The notes under the pieces: model-generated
What the model was told of the DNA's origin: nothing
Seen by the model: the letters and a program-made list of their open reading frames with translations, nothing else
The model's database searches: none
Program-made: the position numbers and the translations under genes
Assembly: GCF_000004195.4 (NCBI RefSeq)
Contig: NC_030681.2
Coordinates: 91,085,681-91,149,680 of the forward strand
Reading direction: 5' to 3'
Origin: Xenopus tropicalis
Taxonomy: Eukaryota > Chordata > Amphibia > Anura > Pipidae
Length of the DNA: 64,000 nt
Shown: positions 1 through 10,400 of the stretch, piece after piece
Numbering within the stretch: position 1 is the stretch's first letter
Layout: every line of letters starts with the position of its first letter

Positions 1-230
1 AACTCAATGGATCTGGTTCTTCAGAAACTTGACAGGTTTTCTAAACAGGAAATAAACTTAGACAAACAGAACTAATCACACAAATTGAAATACTGTGAAT
101 GTGTGAATACAGCTTAATCCTTTTAATAATGGAAACTGTGATAAAACAGAAGCCACATTACATAAGATAGCATGTAACTAAATAATGTTAGTAGTCAGCT
201 AATGTTGGTAGTCAGCCCTTTCTTAAAATT
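1..230. other. Unassigned AT-rich sequence
   Basis: No open frame, repeat end or RNA signal is recognised here. The stretch is AT-rich and ends at the left edge of a SINE-like element. Confidence 0.5.
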
Positions 231-803
231 ATATACTGGCTCAGTGGTTAGCACTTCTGCTTTGCAGCGTCAAGGTCCTGAGTACATTTCTAGCCAAGGA
301 CCTATCTGCAATCAGTTTGCAGGGGCGGGCCGAGCCGACCGGGTGCCCTAGGCAAACCCCGCCCCCCCCCGGTTTTGGGCCCGCATGCGCAGTTCACGCT
401 GGTTTTTTTTTTTTGCGAAGCAATAGTTCGTTGCCCCTGGCGAGTAATCAGAAGCGGCGGGGGCAATAAAAAAGGAGCGCACAGACTAGGGGTAGGCAAG
501 AGAGGCTTCTGCCTGGCGCCCCCTAATCGTTGAGCTCTAGGCAGCTGCCTCTTCTGCCTACCCCTAGTTCCGGCCCTGTCAGTTTGTATGTTATTTCCAT
601 ATTTGTGTGGGTTTCTTCTGGGTACTCTGGTTGCCTCCCACACAAAAACATACAGGCAGGTAAAAAAGATGCTGCTTAAACTAACCCAAATGTATTTGTT
701 AAAGGAACCATAGTTTTTAAGCCCCATTGGGGCAGGGTGTGATGTGAATGACAACCAATTTTTGTAAAATATAGGCACTATATAAAAAATAAATAAATAC
801 TGT
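231..803 (+). mobile_element. tRNA-derived SINE (V-SINE-like), split by a hAT element
   Basis: The head (about 233-319) contains CTCAGTGGTTAGCAC, which resembles a tRNA A box, followed by a degenerate B-box region (GGTCCTGAGTACATT). The body resumes at 587 with a GTGTGGGTTTCTTCTGGGTA block resembling the conserved central domain of vertebrate V-SINEs. The tail has GCCCCATTGGGGCAGGG and then CACTATATAAAAAATAAATAAATAC. The two halves join cleanly if the segment at 320-578 and one TSD copy are removed. Family naming is from memory; the split structure is read directly. Confidence 0.65.
320..578. mobile_element. Non-autonomous hAT-type element inside the SINE
   Basis: A perfect 8-bp direct repeat, TCAGTTTG, flanks the element (312-319 and 579-586). 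The ends are imperfect inverted repeats: CAGGGGCGGG on the left and CCGGCCCTG on the right. An 8-bp TSD with CAG...CTG ends is the signature of hAT transposition. There is no transposase, so it must have been moved in trans. The interior is GC-rich with C runs. Confidence 0.8.
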
Positions 804-1320
804 AATCTGCCACAATTTCCTTTGTATTGGGATAATTCCACAACTTTACTGTTCTCATTGTAAACAAGGTTCTGAATGCAAAATACGTGATTTAATTATT
901 TCCTGTGTTAAAACCTTTTTATACCTAAGTGCTAAGAAATATTTTTTACCTAGTTTTTATGGATGTGTTATTGACATTTAATGGTAGGCAATTTTGGCAC
1001 AATTGTCCTTTGAATTTCAACAATTTACAAAACCATGTACTATCAGTACATAGGCGGAGGGTGACTTTTTTGTTTGGGGAGGCTAAAGATGGGCCATACA
1101 GAGTCTGACCTATAGCTAATGTGAGACTTAGTGGATTTGCTACTGGTATAAAAAATGATCCTCCCAACTATCTCTTGTGGTTCCCACTGACTCCCAGGGA
1201 TTGTGTGCAAAATTGTGGATGGGAGTGCTTTTTTACCCTAAAATGCTTAGGATGTAAATGTATTCATACGTGCACTTCTTTTAGGGGTTCTCCATCCATT
1301 TGTGTTTAGGATGAGTTAGC
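804..1320. other. Unassigned stretch with a possible element end
   Basis: No supported gene. Around 1051-1087 the sequence TAGGCGGA is followed by GGGGAGGCTAA. Both resemble the reverse complement of sequence at 2770-2812, so this may be the left end of a larger element. The short open frames here lack recognisable motifs. Confidence 0.35.
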
Positions 1321-1590
1321 TTAAAGGGGTAGGTCACCTTTAAATTAACTTTTAATATAATGTAGACATTGATATTATGAGACAATTTGCAATTGACCCT
1401 CTTTTATTTTTAATGGTTTTTCAGTTATTTAGCTTTTTGTTCAGCAGCTCTCCATTTGGTATTTCAGCAGCTAACTGGTTGCTAGGGTCTTATTTATACT
1501 AGCAACCAGGTAGTGGTTTAAACAAGAGCTAGGAATAGGCCATTCTATAACATACTAAATAATTAACCTAAAAATGAACCTCCCCTTTAT
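1321..1590 (+). mobile_element. T2/Kolobok-type MITE
   Basis: It starts TTAAAGGGGTAGGTCACC and ends with the inverted counterpart GAACCTCCCCTTTAT, so the right TTAA target is degraded to TTAT. TTAA target sites with TTAAAGG termini are the known signature of the Xenopus T2 family (Kolobok superfamily). The interior contains GGTTGCTAGGG and ACTAGCAACCAG blocks. A related copy lies in reverse orientation at 38565-38830. Confidence 0.75.
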
Positions 1591-1941
1591 ATGTGTTTAA
1601 GTTAGTTTTCTAGATAGAGAGGAAGTGGGTACTGACATCCCAGGCACATTATATACAGTGAAACACAGTCTGTATTTACAAAACCAGCATATTACATGCC
1701 ATGAGAAGCAGTGGGTACTGATGGCAGATATTCTGGCCCTGGCACTATAACACTGGCACCAATACACAACATTGGCCCCACTGTAACTAGAAATGAACAA
1801 AACAATGACAAAAGTAAAAAAAACAAAATAGTTAGTGCAAAAACAACAAATATATAAAAGCACAATGAGCTTTTTCAGGGGGAAATGTTAGATCAGGCAA
1901 AAAAAACTATTTAATTCCAACTAGTGATTTAGCCTTTAGAA
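1591..1941. other. Unassigned AT-rich sequence
   Basis: No gene or recognisable repeat. An 88-codon open frame on the minus strand (1597-1863) is cysteine- and aromatic-rich with no family motif, and I treat it as chance. Confidence 0.4.
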
Positions 1942-2465
1942 CTGTATAGTACTTGTGCATAGTACCTGTGTATAGCACCCTTGTATAGCACCTGTGTATA
2001 GTACCTGTGTATAGCACCCTTGTATAGCACCTGTGTATAGTACCTGTGCATAGCACCTGTGTATAGTACCCGTGTATAGCACCTGTGTATAGTGCCTATG
2101 CATAGTACCTGTGCATAGTACCTGTGTATAGCGCCTGTGCATAGCACCTGTGTATAGTACCCGTGTATAGCACCTGGGTATAGTGCCTGTGTATAGCACC
2201 TGTGTATAGCACCTGGGTATAGTGCCTGTGTATAGCACCTGGGTATAGTGCCTGTGTATAGTACCTGTGTATAGCACCTGGGTATAGTGCCTGTGTATAG
2301 CACCTGGGTATAGTGCCTGTGTATAGCACCTGGGTATAGTGCCTGTGTATAGCACCTGGGTATAGTGCCTGTGTATAGCACCTGAGTATAGTGCCTGTGT
2401 ATAGCACCTGGGTATAGTGCCTGTGTATAGTACCTGTGTATAGTACCTGGGTATAGTACCTGTGG
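1942..2465. repeat. 13-bp minisatellite with a 26-bp dimer
   Basis: About 40 tandem copies of a 13-bp unit of the type ACCTGTGTATAGY. From about 2170 to 2440 the units alternate in a 26-bp dimer (CACCTGGGTATAG then TGCCTGTGTATAG), a simple higher-order structure. Because 13 is not a multiple of 3 and no register creates stops, all three minus-strand frames stay open for 390-450 bases as repeats rich in Y, T, Q, L, H and R. These frames are a by-product of the repeat and not genes. Confidence 0.95.
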
Positions 2466-2812
2466 GAGTGGGATGACATCTGCAGCAAAAGTTGAGCGTT
2501 GGTTCTCAGGTAAAGTTACAGTCTGCAGATTTCTGCACTGCCTTCAGTTTGCGAAATCTCCCGATCCCTGTGCGCATCTGTGCTTTGATTGGTAAATTTT
2601 ACTGTCTGTCAAGAAAGCTGTGCTCTGATTGGAGAATCCACAAGAAGAAAGATCCAGTCGGAGTACAGAATAATCTGCTTGCCAGTACAGAATGTTTCCA
2701 GGGCAGTGCAGAAACAGAGTGAGGTTTTTTTTGTTTTGTTTTGTTTTTTTAAGGTGCCAAGCAGGTTTGGGGAGGCTTAGCCTCCCCTAGCCTTATTGAA
2801 AATCCGCCTAAG
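2466..2812. other. Segment ending in a possible element terminus
   Basis: Two CTTTGATTGG/CTCTGATTGG motifs (inverted CCAAT boxes) lie about 40 bp apart near 2585 and 2625. The segment ends with a short hairpin, GGGGAGGCTTAGCCTCCCC, and then AAATCCGCCTA, which pairs with TAGGCGGA near 1051. Together these could bound a roughly 1.76-kb element, but no TSD is visible. Confidence 0.3.
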
Positions 2813-3288
2813 CATCGGTACCATTATTTTCCTTACTACTAGCTCTGCAAAACACAAACATACAAGTGTAGCACACATTTTACTGTATATACTTCATAAA
2901 CTGAGCAGTAAAATGTGTCTTTACATATACGCAGTAAGACTTTTCTGCAGACAATACCTTTTAGTTCACTTCTACATTGTACATTGCGCTTTTCAGGGCT
3001 TACCTCCAATCAAGAAAAGACTAAGCAAACCACTTGTGAGTCACTTAAGTGGTCTATGTGCTGTGTGGGAGGATCAAGCTGCACATCTATATTGCTTCTT
3101 ATACATGAAGTGCAAAACATGACCCAAGTGGAACACAAAGTCCTTTATTTAAAAACTAAAACTTAAATAGTGAATTAATGAATGCAGAACAAGTTTCCAT
3201 CATTAATTAGTGCAGCAATTACAAAAATCCAGTGCTCAAAAAGTACACAAATTGCAACAGCAACAGATATCTGGCTTGTAGTCCTTCA
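2813..3288. other. Unassigned
   Basis: Open frames of 74-108 codons on the plus strand show no domain, signal peptide or splice-supported structure that I can recognise. Nothing else is supported. Confidence 0.4.
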
Positions 3289-3648
3289 GTAAAGCAGGCC
3301 ATACACATTGAGATTTTTATCTCCCTAACAGCCAATTTCAGTGTGATCCTAAAAAATCCATCAAATTATATTAAGGTCAGTGTGTACCGAACGATTTTTT
3401 ATACAACTTCGGTAAGAAAATTGAGCAGGTTTGAAACTTTTCGTTGTTACCAGTGAAATATGTCCATTGCCCAATTGTTTGCAGGATCAAACAGGTAGTT
3501 TCCCTAGCTTCAACTAGACGATATCACTTGAAATGGTTGTTTTCGTTGCTGGACAAATCGTACTTTTAAATGATCATTTCAGGATATGCTTGGTTGTACA
3601 ATAACAAAAAGATCTTTTAAAAATCTCTATGTGTATGGGCAGCTTTAA
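3289..3648. mobile_element. TTAA-type MITE with GGCCATACAC ends
   Basis: The left end is GTAAAGCAGGCCATACACAT and the right end GTGTATGGGCAGCTTTAA, so the ends are inverted repeats next to a degraded (GTAA) and an intact TTAA target. An inner pair, TTGAGATTTTT and AAAAATCTC, extends the inverted repeat. Copies of the same end type occur near 15.25, 18.63, 35.88 and 45.81 kb. Confidence 0.65.
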
Positions 3649-5975
3649 TCAGATGTCTATATATAAATCTGTGCTTAACAAATATGCCTATTGTGCAAGC
3701 TATTAATAATTGCTCTTCCAGCATATGCATATTCACAGAATGTAAGAAAAAACAGCTGAAAGAAGAGCATTCTTTTGAGGGGAAATTGCCTTTTATTGCC
3801 AGATAAAAGGTACGGTATGGCTGCTATAAACTTTTAACAGTCATCTTAATAATGCAGTGAAATACTTTTGGCATATGTATAAAGGGAAATATAATGCATC
3901 TCTGAATTCAATAGGATATTTAGCATTTTTCTTTGAATGCTATTATTTTTCCTTGATTTACTATATATATCACAAGTGATCAACATGCTGGTTGCATACA
4001 GTATAAATAGTGTAGTAACACATAATCAGTTGAGTTTTTGGTTTTTTTTTTAAACTAAATTTTCCTACCATGTATATAAGTTGGGCACATCTCCCCCACG
4101 CTGCATAATTTGTAATATATATCCCCATGTTAGCCAACACTATCACATTTTCCTAAAACAAAGAGCAGCTGTCACACAGTGGCCATTTTCCTTCTCACAC
4201 ATCTTCAGTGACATTTACATCTGCAAACAGCCCATGTGTGCTGTAAAATTCATGCAAAGAAGGATGCAGGCTTACATAGGCAGAACTTACTTTGAAAAAA
4301 AGTCCTGTTTGGATTGTATCCTGTAACAGTTAAACTGAGTTCAGGGTAGGAGGTAAGGGGAAAAAAACAATGTTCTCCATAGTGCAGTGCCGTTAGGCTC
4401 TTTTAACCCATACATTTTATCAAAGGATCTGGGGTTGGGAGAGAGTAGTCCTTAAACAGAAACAGTAGCTTTATTGAAATAATAACAGATAAGAAAACAT
4501 TTCCTTGGTACACAAAATTATTTATAGCACAATGACACTTTACACATTGAAATCTTATCTACTTAAATCATATCATCCCTGAATCCTACCCACAGGTGTT
4601 ACCTGGGGAACTACCTCACACTATAATTTTCATGGTGGAGTACAAAGCTGCTCTTTCTAGATCACACTTTTTATTTTACCATTCCTATAACAGCAGCTAC
4701 CAAACACTATATTCACCTTATTTTCTGGGCCCATTATCACCAGCCTTTTGGGTAAGTCTTATAACTAAGTCTCTCTAGTAGATCTGCTCTTGGAATCAGA
4801 TGATGTTCAAAGAGTTGGAGCCATGTGCTTTCTCCTCCTATATAGACTAGGTGACAGGAACTGCACTTAACATGTTCTACACTTACTTAAGTAAATCTAA
4901 AATACCTTAAAAATACCCAACATGGTTATCATGTTTAATATTCCTATGCCTTAATGATTTAATTGATAAAACAGAAATCTTTGTTTTTGAGCCCATGACC
5001 AAACAACATCATTACTGGTATTGGTCTATTACCCAGAATTCTTAGGAACTGGTGACCCCCCCCTCCCCCCACCATCTAATTGAATTATTTGCTTAAAATT
5101 GGCTTTTTTAGGAGATGGCCTTTCTTTAATTCAGACCTTTTTGGATATTGAGTTCCTGTTCTTTGTGGTTGCCAGATTACCTTACCTGTTAGTAATGTAA
5201 ATCCAGAAACCCACAGGACCCAAGGGTTTCCTTGCAGGTTGAACAGGTTCAAGTTGAAATTTGCACAAACATTACAGGTTTGTCGGGTGCAGGTTAGACT
5301 GGGGTAGCACACTGCTCTACTTTTGAAGATTCCTGTCGTGAAACCAAATATGTGTACATTTTGAGGGTTAGGGTTGAGTGTGGGTTAATGCTTTGCAGGT
5401 TTGGGTCAGATGTGGGTTGAGATTTCCCGATCTGCATATGCAAATTCATACAAGTAAATGAATGCTAAAGCCAGTGGTTCATTTAATTCACAATGAGCAA
5501 TCAGTATCTACTCTCATATTCAATTTCAACAGACCAGTCTGTGAATACTGATTTAGATAATTTGGAAAAAAGAAAACAGCAACATTTATATTGAGCAAGT
5601 AAATTATGTTTGACAAGATCTGCCTTTAAATTACTTTTTATACTATTATTCTTCAAAACATTCCTGAATACGATCTCTCAACAAATCTACAGATAGCTTA
5701 ACAAATAAAGATGTCAAACTTCCAGGTTTATAGTTTCCAGACCATGCCTAAAATTGGTATTTCATCCAGTTTTTTCCAGCACATTTATAATACTGACCTC
5801 CAGTGTATTTATACCACTCACTTGTTAGGGATGCCTTGTTTTGATTTCTACTGTTACAGCTACTTGTGATTTTGAACAACTTTCAATCTCTAATGGTCTC
5901 AGCCATCAAACCTAGACTGTGAGGTCTATGTAAAAGGGGGTAATTTTGCATAAATGACTGTGAACCACTTATAGA
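3649..5975. other. Long stretch without recognised genes
   Basis: Low-complexity C runs occur near 5057-5072. Around 5190-5430 there are several GCAGGTTT/GGGTTGAG-like words suggesting an old repeat, but no boundaries are visible. Open frames are 60-81 codons with no motifs. Confidence 0.4.
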
Positions 5976-6164
5976 AAAGTACAGGCATGGATGGGATCCC
6001 TTATCTGTGAACTTTGTATCCAAAAACCTACCGAGCCATCTCTCAAAAAGCAAATAATGCCTTGATTTAAAAAAAGAAAAAAAAATGGAAATGATTGCAC
6101 GTGATGATGACTAAGCTGCATAAATCCATATTGGTGGTAAAACAATCCTATTGGGTTTATTTAT
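5976..6164. mobile_element. Degenerate ACAGGTATGGGATCC-type element
   Basis: It starts ACAGGCATGGATGGGATCCC TTATCTG and contains GTAAAACAATCCTATTGGG, matching the layout of the better copies at 35.7-36.7 kb. It is clearly decayed; the right end is lost or overwritten. Confidence 0.5.
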
Positions 6165-6250
6165 TTTTAAAGATTTTATTTAACATTTTTTAATTATAAT
6201 AATGCAGAGGTGAAACAGGTCCTTATACAGTAGAAGGAAAGTAGCCCAAT
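6165..6250 (-). mobile_element. Possible 3' tail of an L1-like LINE
   Basis: A T-rich start (TTTATTTATTTTTAAAG...) runs into non-repetitive sequence, as expected for the A-rich tail of a minus-strand LINE, by analogy with the proven tail at 7402. No coding sequence or TSD was found. Confidence 0.3.
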
Positions 6251-6847
6251 GATCCGTAGTAAAGCGTAGGGAAGCAGGGGCATGACTGAGCCATAGGGCT
6301 GACGTGGACACGTTCAGCTAATGGGATTGGTGGATTTAAGTTGCAGGGAGTAGCGGCAGTGTGGGGTATAAATAGTGTGAGCCTGTTCCCGCTTCTCAAT
6401 CCATTTTAGGCTGAGCAGTAAAACGCCCACCCTCCCTCCCTATACAGGTGCAGGCACTGTAGTGTTGTTGGCGGAGTGGTTGAGTCTGGGGGAAAACAAT
6501 GTTTGGTTAGGAAGGGAGTTTAACAGTTAATTGGGGCTGGCATGCCTGGACCTCAGGGGTAAGAAAGTGGATCAGTGAGTTTTGTTGGGTAGGTGGTTCC
6601 GGGCTAGAATGGCAGCTGGCGGCGCTAGTTGCACTGCGCAGTTATTGGGTTGTTATGGTGTATGGTTCTTTAAGAGTTGGTTGTTTGTTATACAAACACT
6701 TGTGTTATGTTAGACTGTGTTTGAGATGTTTATTTTATGATATTTGTTCTCTATGCTATGTTTTAAAATAAAACTTCAGTTGTTGTTAATAAATGTTCTG
6801 CGGCCATTTTCATCCAAGAACTGGTGTCTGTGTGTTTATTGGGAACA
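6251..6847 (+). promoter_or_regulatory. LTR-like segment with CCAAT box, TATA box and poly(A) signals
   Basis: An inverted CCAAT box (GATTGGTGG, about 6324) precedes GGGTATAAATAG (TATA, about 6364) at promoter-like spacing. Downstream, AATAAA occurs at about 6767 and 6789, and the segment ends near TTTATTGGGAACA. This U3-R-U5 order suggests a solo LTR with a long R region. I could not find a TSD or a confident TG start, so the left edge is approximate and a non-LTR promoter remains possible. Confidence 0.4.
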
Positions 6848-7334
6848 GTAAGTAAAAGGAGGTAAAAGGGGGGGGGGGGAGTTTGGTTGGGTGAGTGGCA
6901 GAGCAAGATCCAACGATGCTCATGTCAAGAAAGAGGAAAAATAGTAGGGTGTGAGCTGGGGGGGAGATCCGAGTTGAAACTTTACATAAATGTCAATACT
7001 ACATCAGTCAGTCAGGTATTCCTTTCAATTTTTGTAGCACATTTAAGTTGACATATTTGCCTTCAACCACTGTCCCCAAACGGCCTCAAATTTAGCAGGG
7101 CAACCCTTGGCATAGTTTCTGTTTCGGAAGAAAGTTGTTATTCAACTTTTTCCAAAAGTATTGGAGTTAGGTGTGTATACTGTGCATTTGAGTTAGGTGT
7201 GTATACTATCTCAGACATATGTTTTATTATTTTTAATTTTGTTTAAATGATGTGCAACTTACTTAGTTTTCAATGGACAAGTTCACTTTTCTTGATATTA
7301 TGACATCACATCACAATTACACTTTTTTACAATT
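6848..7334. other. Unassigned, with a G run
   Basis: A run of about 12 G near 6867 is the only low-complexity feature. A TTGAGTTAGGTGTGTATACT-like word occurs twice in tandem near 7160-7210. No gene. Confidence 0.4.
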
Positions 7335-7384
7335 TTTTTGCCAGGCATGGATTTTCTGTGAAATTCTGTATTTGGCCGTTGGCC
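7335..7384. mobile_element. Left part of a TAGTGATGAGCGAA-type hAT MITE (LINE host)
   Basis: TTTTTTTGCCAGGCATGGATTTTC and TTGGCCGTTGGCC match the body of the complete copy at 27492-27900 in reverse order. The element is interrupted by the LINE; its other part lies just beyond the second TSD copy at 11005. Confidence 0.6.
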
Positions 7385-7401
7385 AATTGTCAGATATTTC
7401 T
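7385..7401. repeat. Target-site duplication, copy next to the LINE 3' tail
   Basis: AATTGTCAGATATTTCT, identical over 17 bases to the copy beyond the LINE 5' end. It sits directly against the T-rich (plus-strand view) tail. A duplication this long is typical of target-primed reverse transcription. Confidence 0.9.
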
Positions 7402-10400
7402 TTTTTTGTAACTTATATTTTTTTATTTTTCCAATAACAAAAGCAAGGGCAAAGACATACAGAGTTATATGATACAAAGGTACATTGGTTGTCATGAGAT
7501 ATTGAGTTAGTATAGCTGTTGTTCCAATGATAAGTCTTAATCGTTTTGTCTGCCTTTCCCTGCAAAAAGATATCCAACAATAGGGTAGGTTCAAAGGGAG
7601 GGGTAGAAAAGGAAAGGTTATGGCTAAGGGTACTGTTAACTAATGGATGCATGGTAAAAGCCTAAATTGGCTATTAGGTTATTAGTTGTTGGGTTGTCTA
7701 TGGGCAGTAAGTCTGCAGCTGAAAAGAACATAGGCGGGCGAGCAGATGGGTGTCCCCTGTGAAGCTTGATTGGGTTAAGTGGCCAAGCCGTGTAGTTCCC
7801 AAATGTCCCATATTTTGAGATGTTGAGGGGTGTTGTTGTGTAGGGTGGCGATTCCGTATTCAAATTTCCTGTTGGAGTTCACTCGATTGATTATTTCAGT
7901 CATAGAAGGTGCAATAGGTGATTTCCATTTGGCTGCGATGGCTAGTCTGGTGGCGGTAAGTATCTGGTTGGCTAATGTTTGGCCACACTTACGCATTTTG
8001 GGAAGTGGTTTCCCCAGTAGCAATATAGTGGGATCTAAGGGAACCTCACGTGAGAACAGTCGGCTCAGTAGGCTTGCTATTTCCATCCAGATGGGTTGGA
8101 TTGTGGGGCATTCCCAAAAGATGTGTTGTAGAGAGCCCTGAGATCCGCAACCTCTCCAGCAATTTGGGGGATGATCCGGGAAGAGCTTATTTAGTTTTTC
8201 GGGGGTGTGATACCAGAACATCAGGATTTTGTATATGTGTTCTTTTTGTCTGACACAGGTTGACATTTTTTTTGCGTTGTCCCAGATATTTGTCCAGTCT
8301 GCTTCAGATAGCGGTTGGGTGAGTATCATGTCCCATTTATTCATGTATTTGTGTCGAGTCTGAGAGCCTTCAGGAGTAGTTGTAAGGATGTTGTAGAGTG
8401 CTGAGATTAGACCTTTTTGTGGGAGGCCTCTTCTCGCTATAGTTTCAAATGTCGTTGGGTGATTGGCTCTTGCAAAATTCGCATAGGGCGTTAGGAAATG
8501 CTGTAATTGGAGATATTCAAATTGTCTGAGGTTGAGTTGTGGGGCTTTGTCCTTTAAGGTTTGAAACGGGAGCACTGTGTGGTGTCGAGGTTCTAGCAAG
8601 TCCTTTACAGTGTGTAGGTTCAGTTCCGCCCATCTTTTATGGAATGATGGGTCCATGCCTGGGGGGAAATTAGGATTCCTCAGGTATATTGTGTTGCTTG
8701 ACAAGACAGAAGTCAAGTTGTGTTTATGTTTGAGTCTAGCCCAAATTGTAAGTGTGAGGCGAGTTGATGATAGCATACTTGGAGGGAGGTGCATTTTTCC
8801 GGTTTTGGACCATATTATCGAGTTGAGGTTGGCTTCCTTGTATGTGTCACTTTCAATTTGGCCCCAAATGGTGGGTGGGCTCCACGTTGGCCAAGCCAGG
8901 AGTTGTCTCAAGTGTGTCGCTTCATAATATTTTTGTAGGTTGGGAACACCCAGCCCGCCTCGCCTTGTTGCTGTCATAATTACTGATTTGGGGATTCTAT
9001 GCCTACAGGAATTCCAGATAAATTTGTGAAAGGAGGCCTGTATGTCTTTCAGAATTTTGGCTGGTATTGGGGTTGGTAATGTCTCGAATAAGTAAAGAAA
9101 TTTTGGCAGTATTGCCATTTTTAGTGCCGCTATTCTCCCAAACCACGAAATCGGGTATTTTGCCCACTCTGCTAGTTTAGTTTTGGTATTGCGTATAAGG
9201 GGTTTGAAGTTGAGGTCAAATATCTGGCCATATGTTCCTGGGATGTGGGTCCCTAAATATGTGATTGAGTCTATTTTCCACTTGTAGCTAAAGTTTGCCT
9301 TAAGAGCTTCTAATGGTTTTTGGGGGATATTTAACGGTAGGGCCTCTGATTTGTTCAGGTTTAACTTGTGTCCAGAGAATGTACTGAATTGGGTTAGGGT
9401 CTGGTGCAGATTTGGAAGTGAGATCATGGGGTTCGTTAAGGTTAATAGGACATCGTCTGCAAATAAGGCTATTTTATGTTGACCTGATTCTGCTGCTACT
9501 CCTTTGATGTCAGGGTGAGCTCTGATTGCAGCTGCTAGTGGCTCTATGCTTAAGGCATATAATAGGGGGGATAGGGGGCATCCCTGACGGGTGCCGATAG
9601 ATATTGAGATGGGCTTTCCCGATTGGCCTGGTAGTTTTAAGTAGGTTGTGGGTGTGCTATAGAGTTTCTGCAGGGCTGTGAGGTATGGGCCTGTAAAATT
9701 TAAATGTTTTAGCAGTGAAAATAGGTAAGGCCAATTTAGCCTATCAAAGGCCTTTTCGGCATCGAGGCTTAGGACTAAGGATGGAGTCTTTTGTCTATGG
9801 AGTATTTCAATCAGGTCAATTGCCCGTCTAGTGTTGTCCCCCGCTTGGCGTCCCTGAATGAACCCTACTTGGTCTTTGTGTATAAGTTTAGGTAAGATGG
9901 GGGCTAGACGGTTGGCTAGGACCTTTGAAAAAAGTTTAAGATCAGAGTTTAGGAGGGCAATAGGTCTGTAGTTTGTGCATTGGGTAGGATCTTTTCCCTC
10001 TTTCGCCAGTAGGGAAAGATGAGACATCAGGGAAGTATTTGGGATTGGCGTGCCTTGTAAAAATTGGTTGAATAGCTTCAGAAGGTAGGGTGACAATATA
10101 TGGTGAAAAAGTTTGTAATATTTATATGGGAAGCCATCTGGCCCCGGTGTTTTTCCGTTGGGCATTTGTTTGAGAGTAGAGGCAAGCTCTTCTGAGTCTA
10201 TTTCTCTATTGAGAATGTGTAGGTCATGGTCAGTGAGTTTAGGAAGGTTCAGATTTTTAAGGAAGTCACTTATAAGGGTGATTTGATTACCTTGATTTGG
10301 GGTGTGTTTAGGTAAATTATATAATTTCTGATAAAAATCGTGGAATTGGGCTCCTATCTCGTCTGGGTTGTGGGTTAGGGAGCCTGATGGGAGCTGGATA

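Noticed and set aside
302..841. A 179-codon minus-strand frame
   Set aside because: It crosses the boundary between a hAT element and the SINE it interrupts, so it cannot be a conserved gene.
1929..2488. Three overlapping minus-strand open frames of 130-150 codons
   Set aside because: They are translations of the 13-bp minisatellite in all three frames, with no non-repeat sequence.
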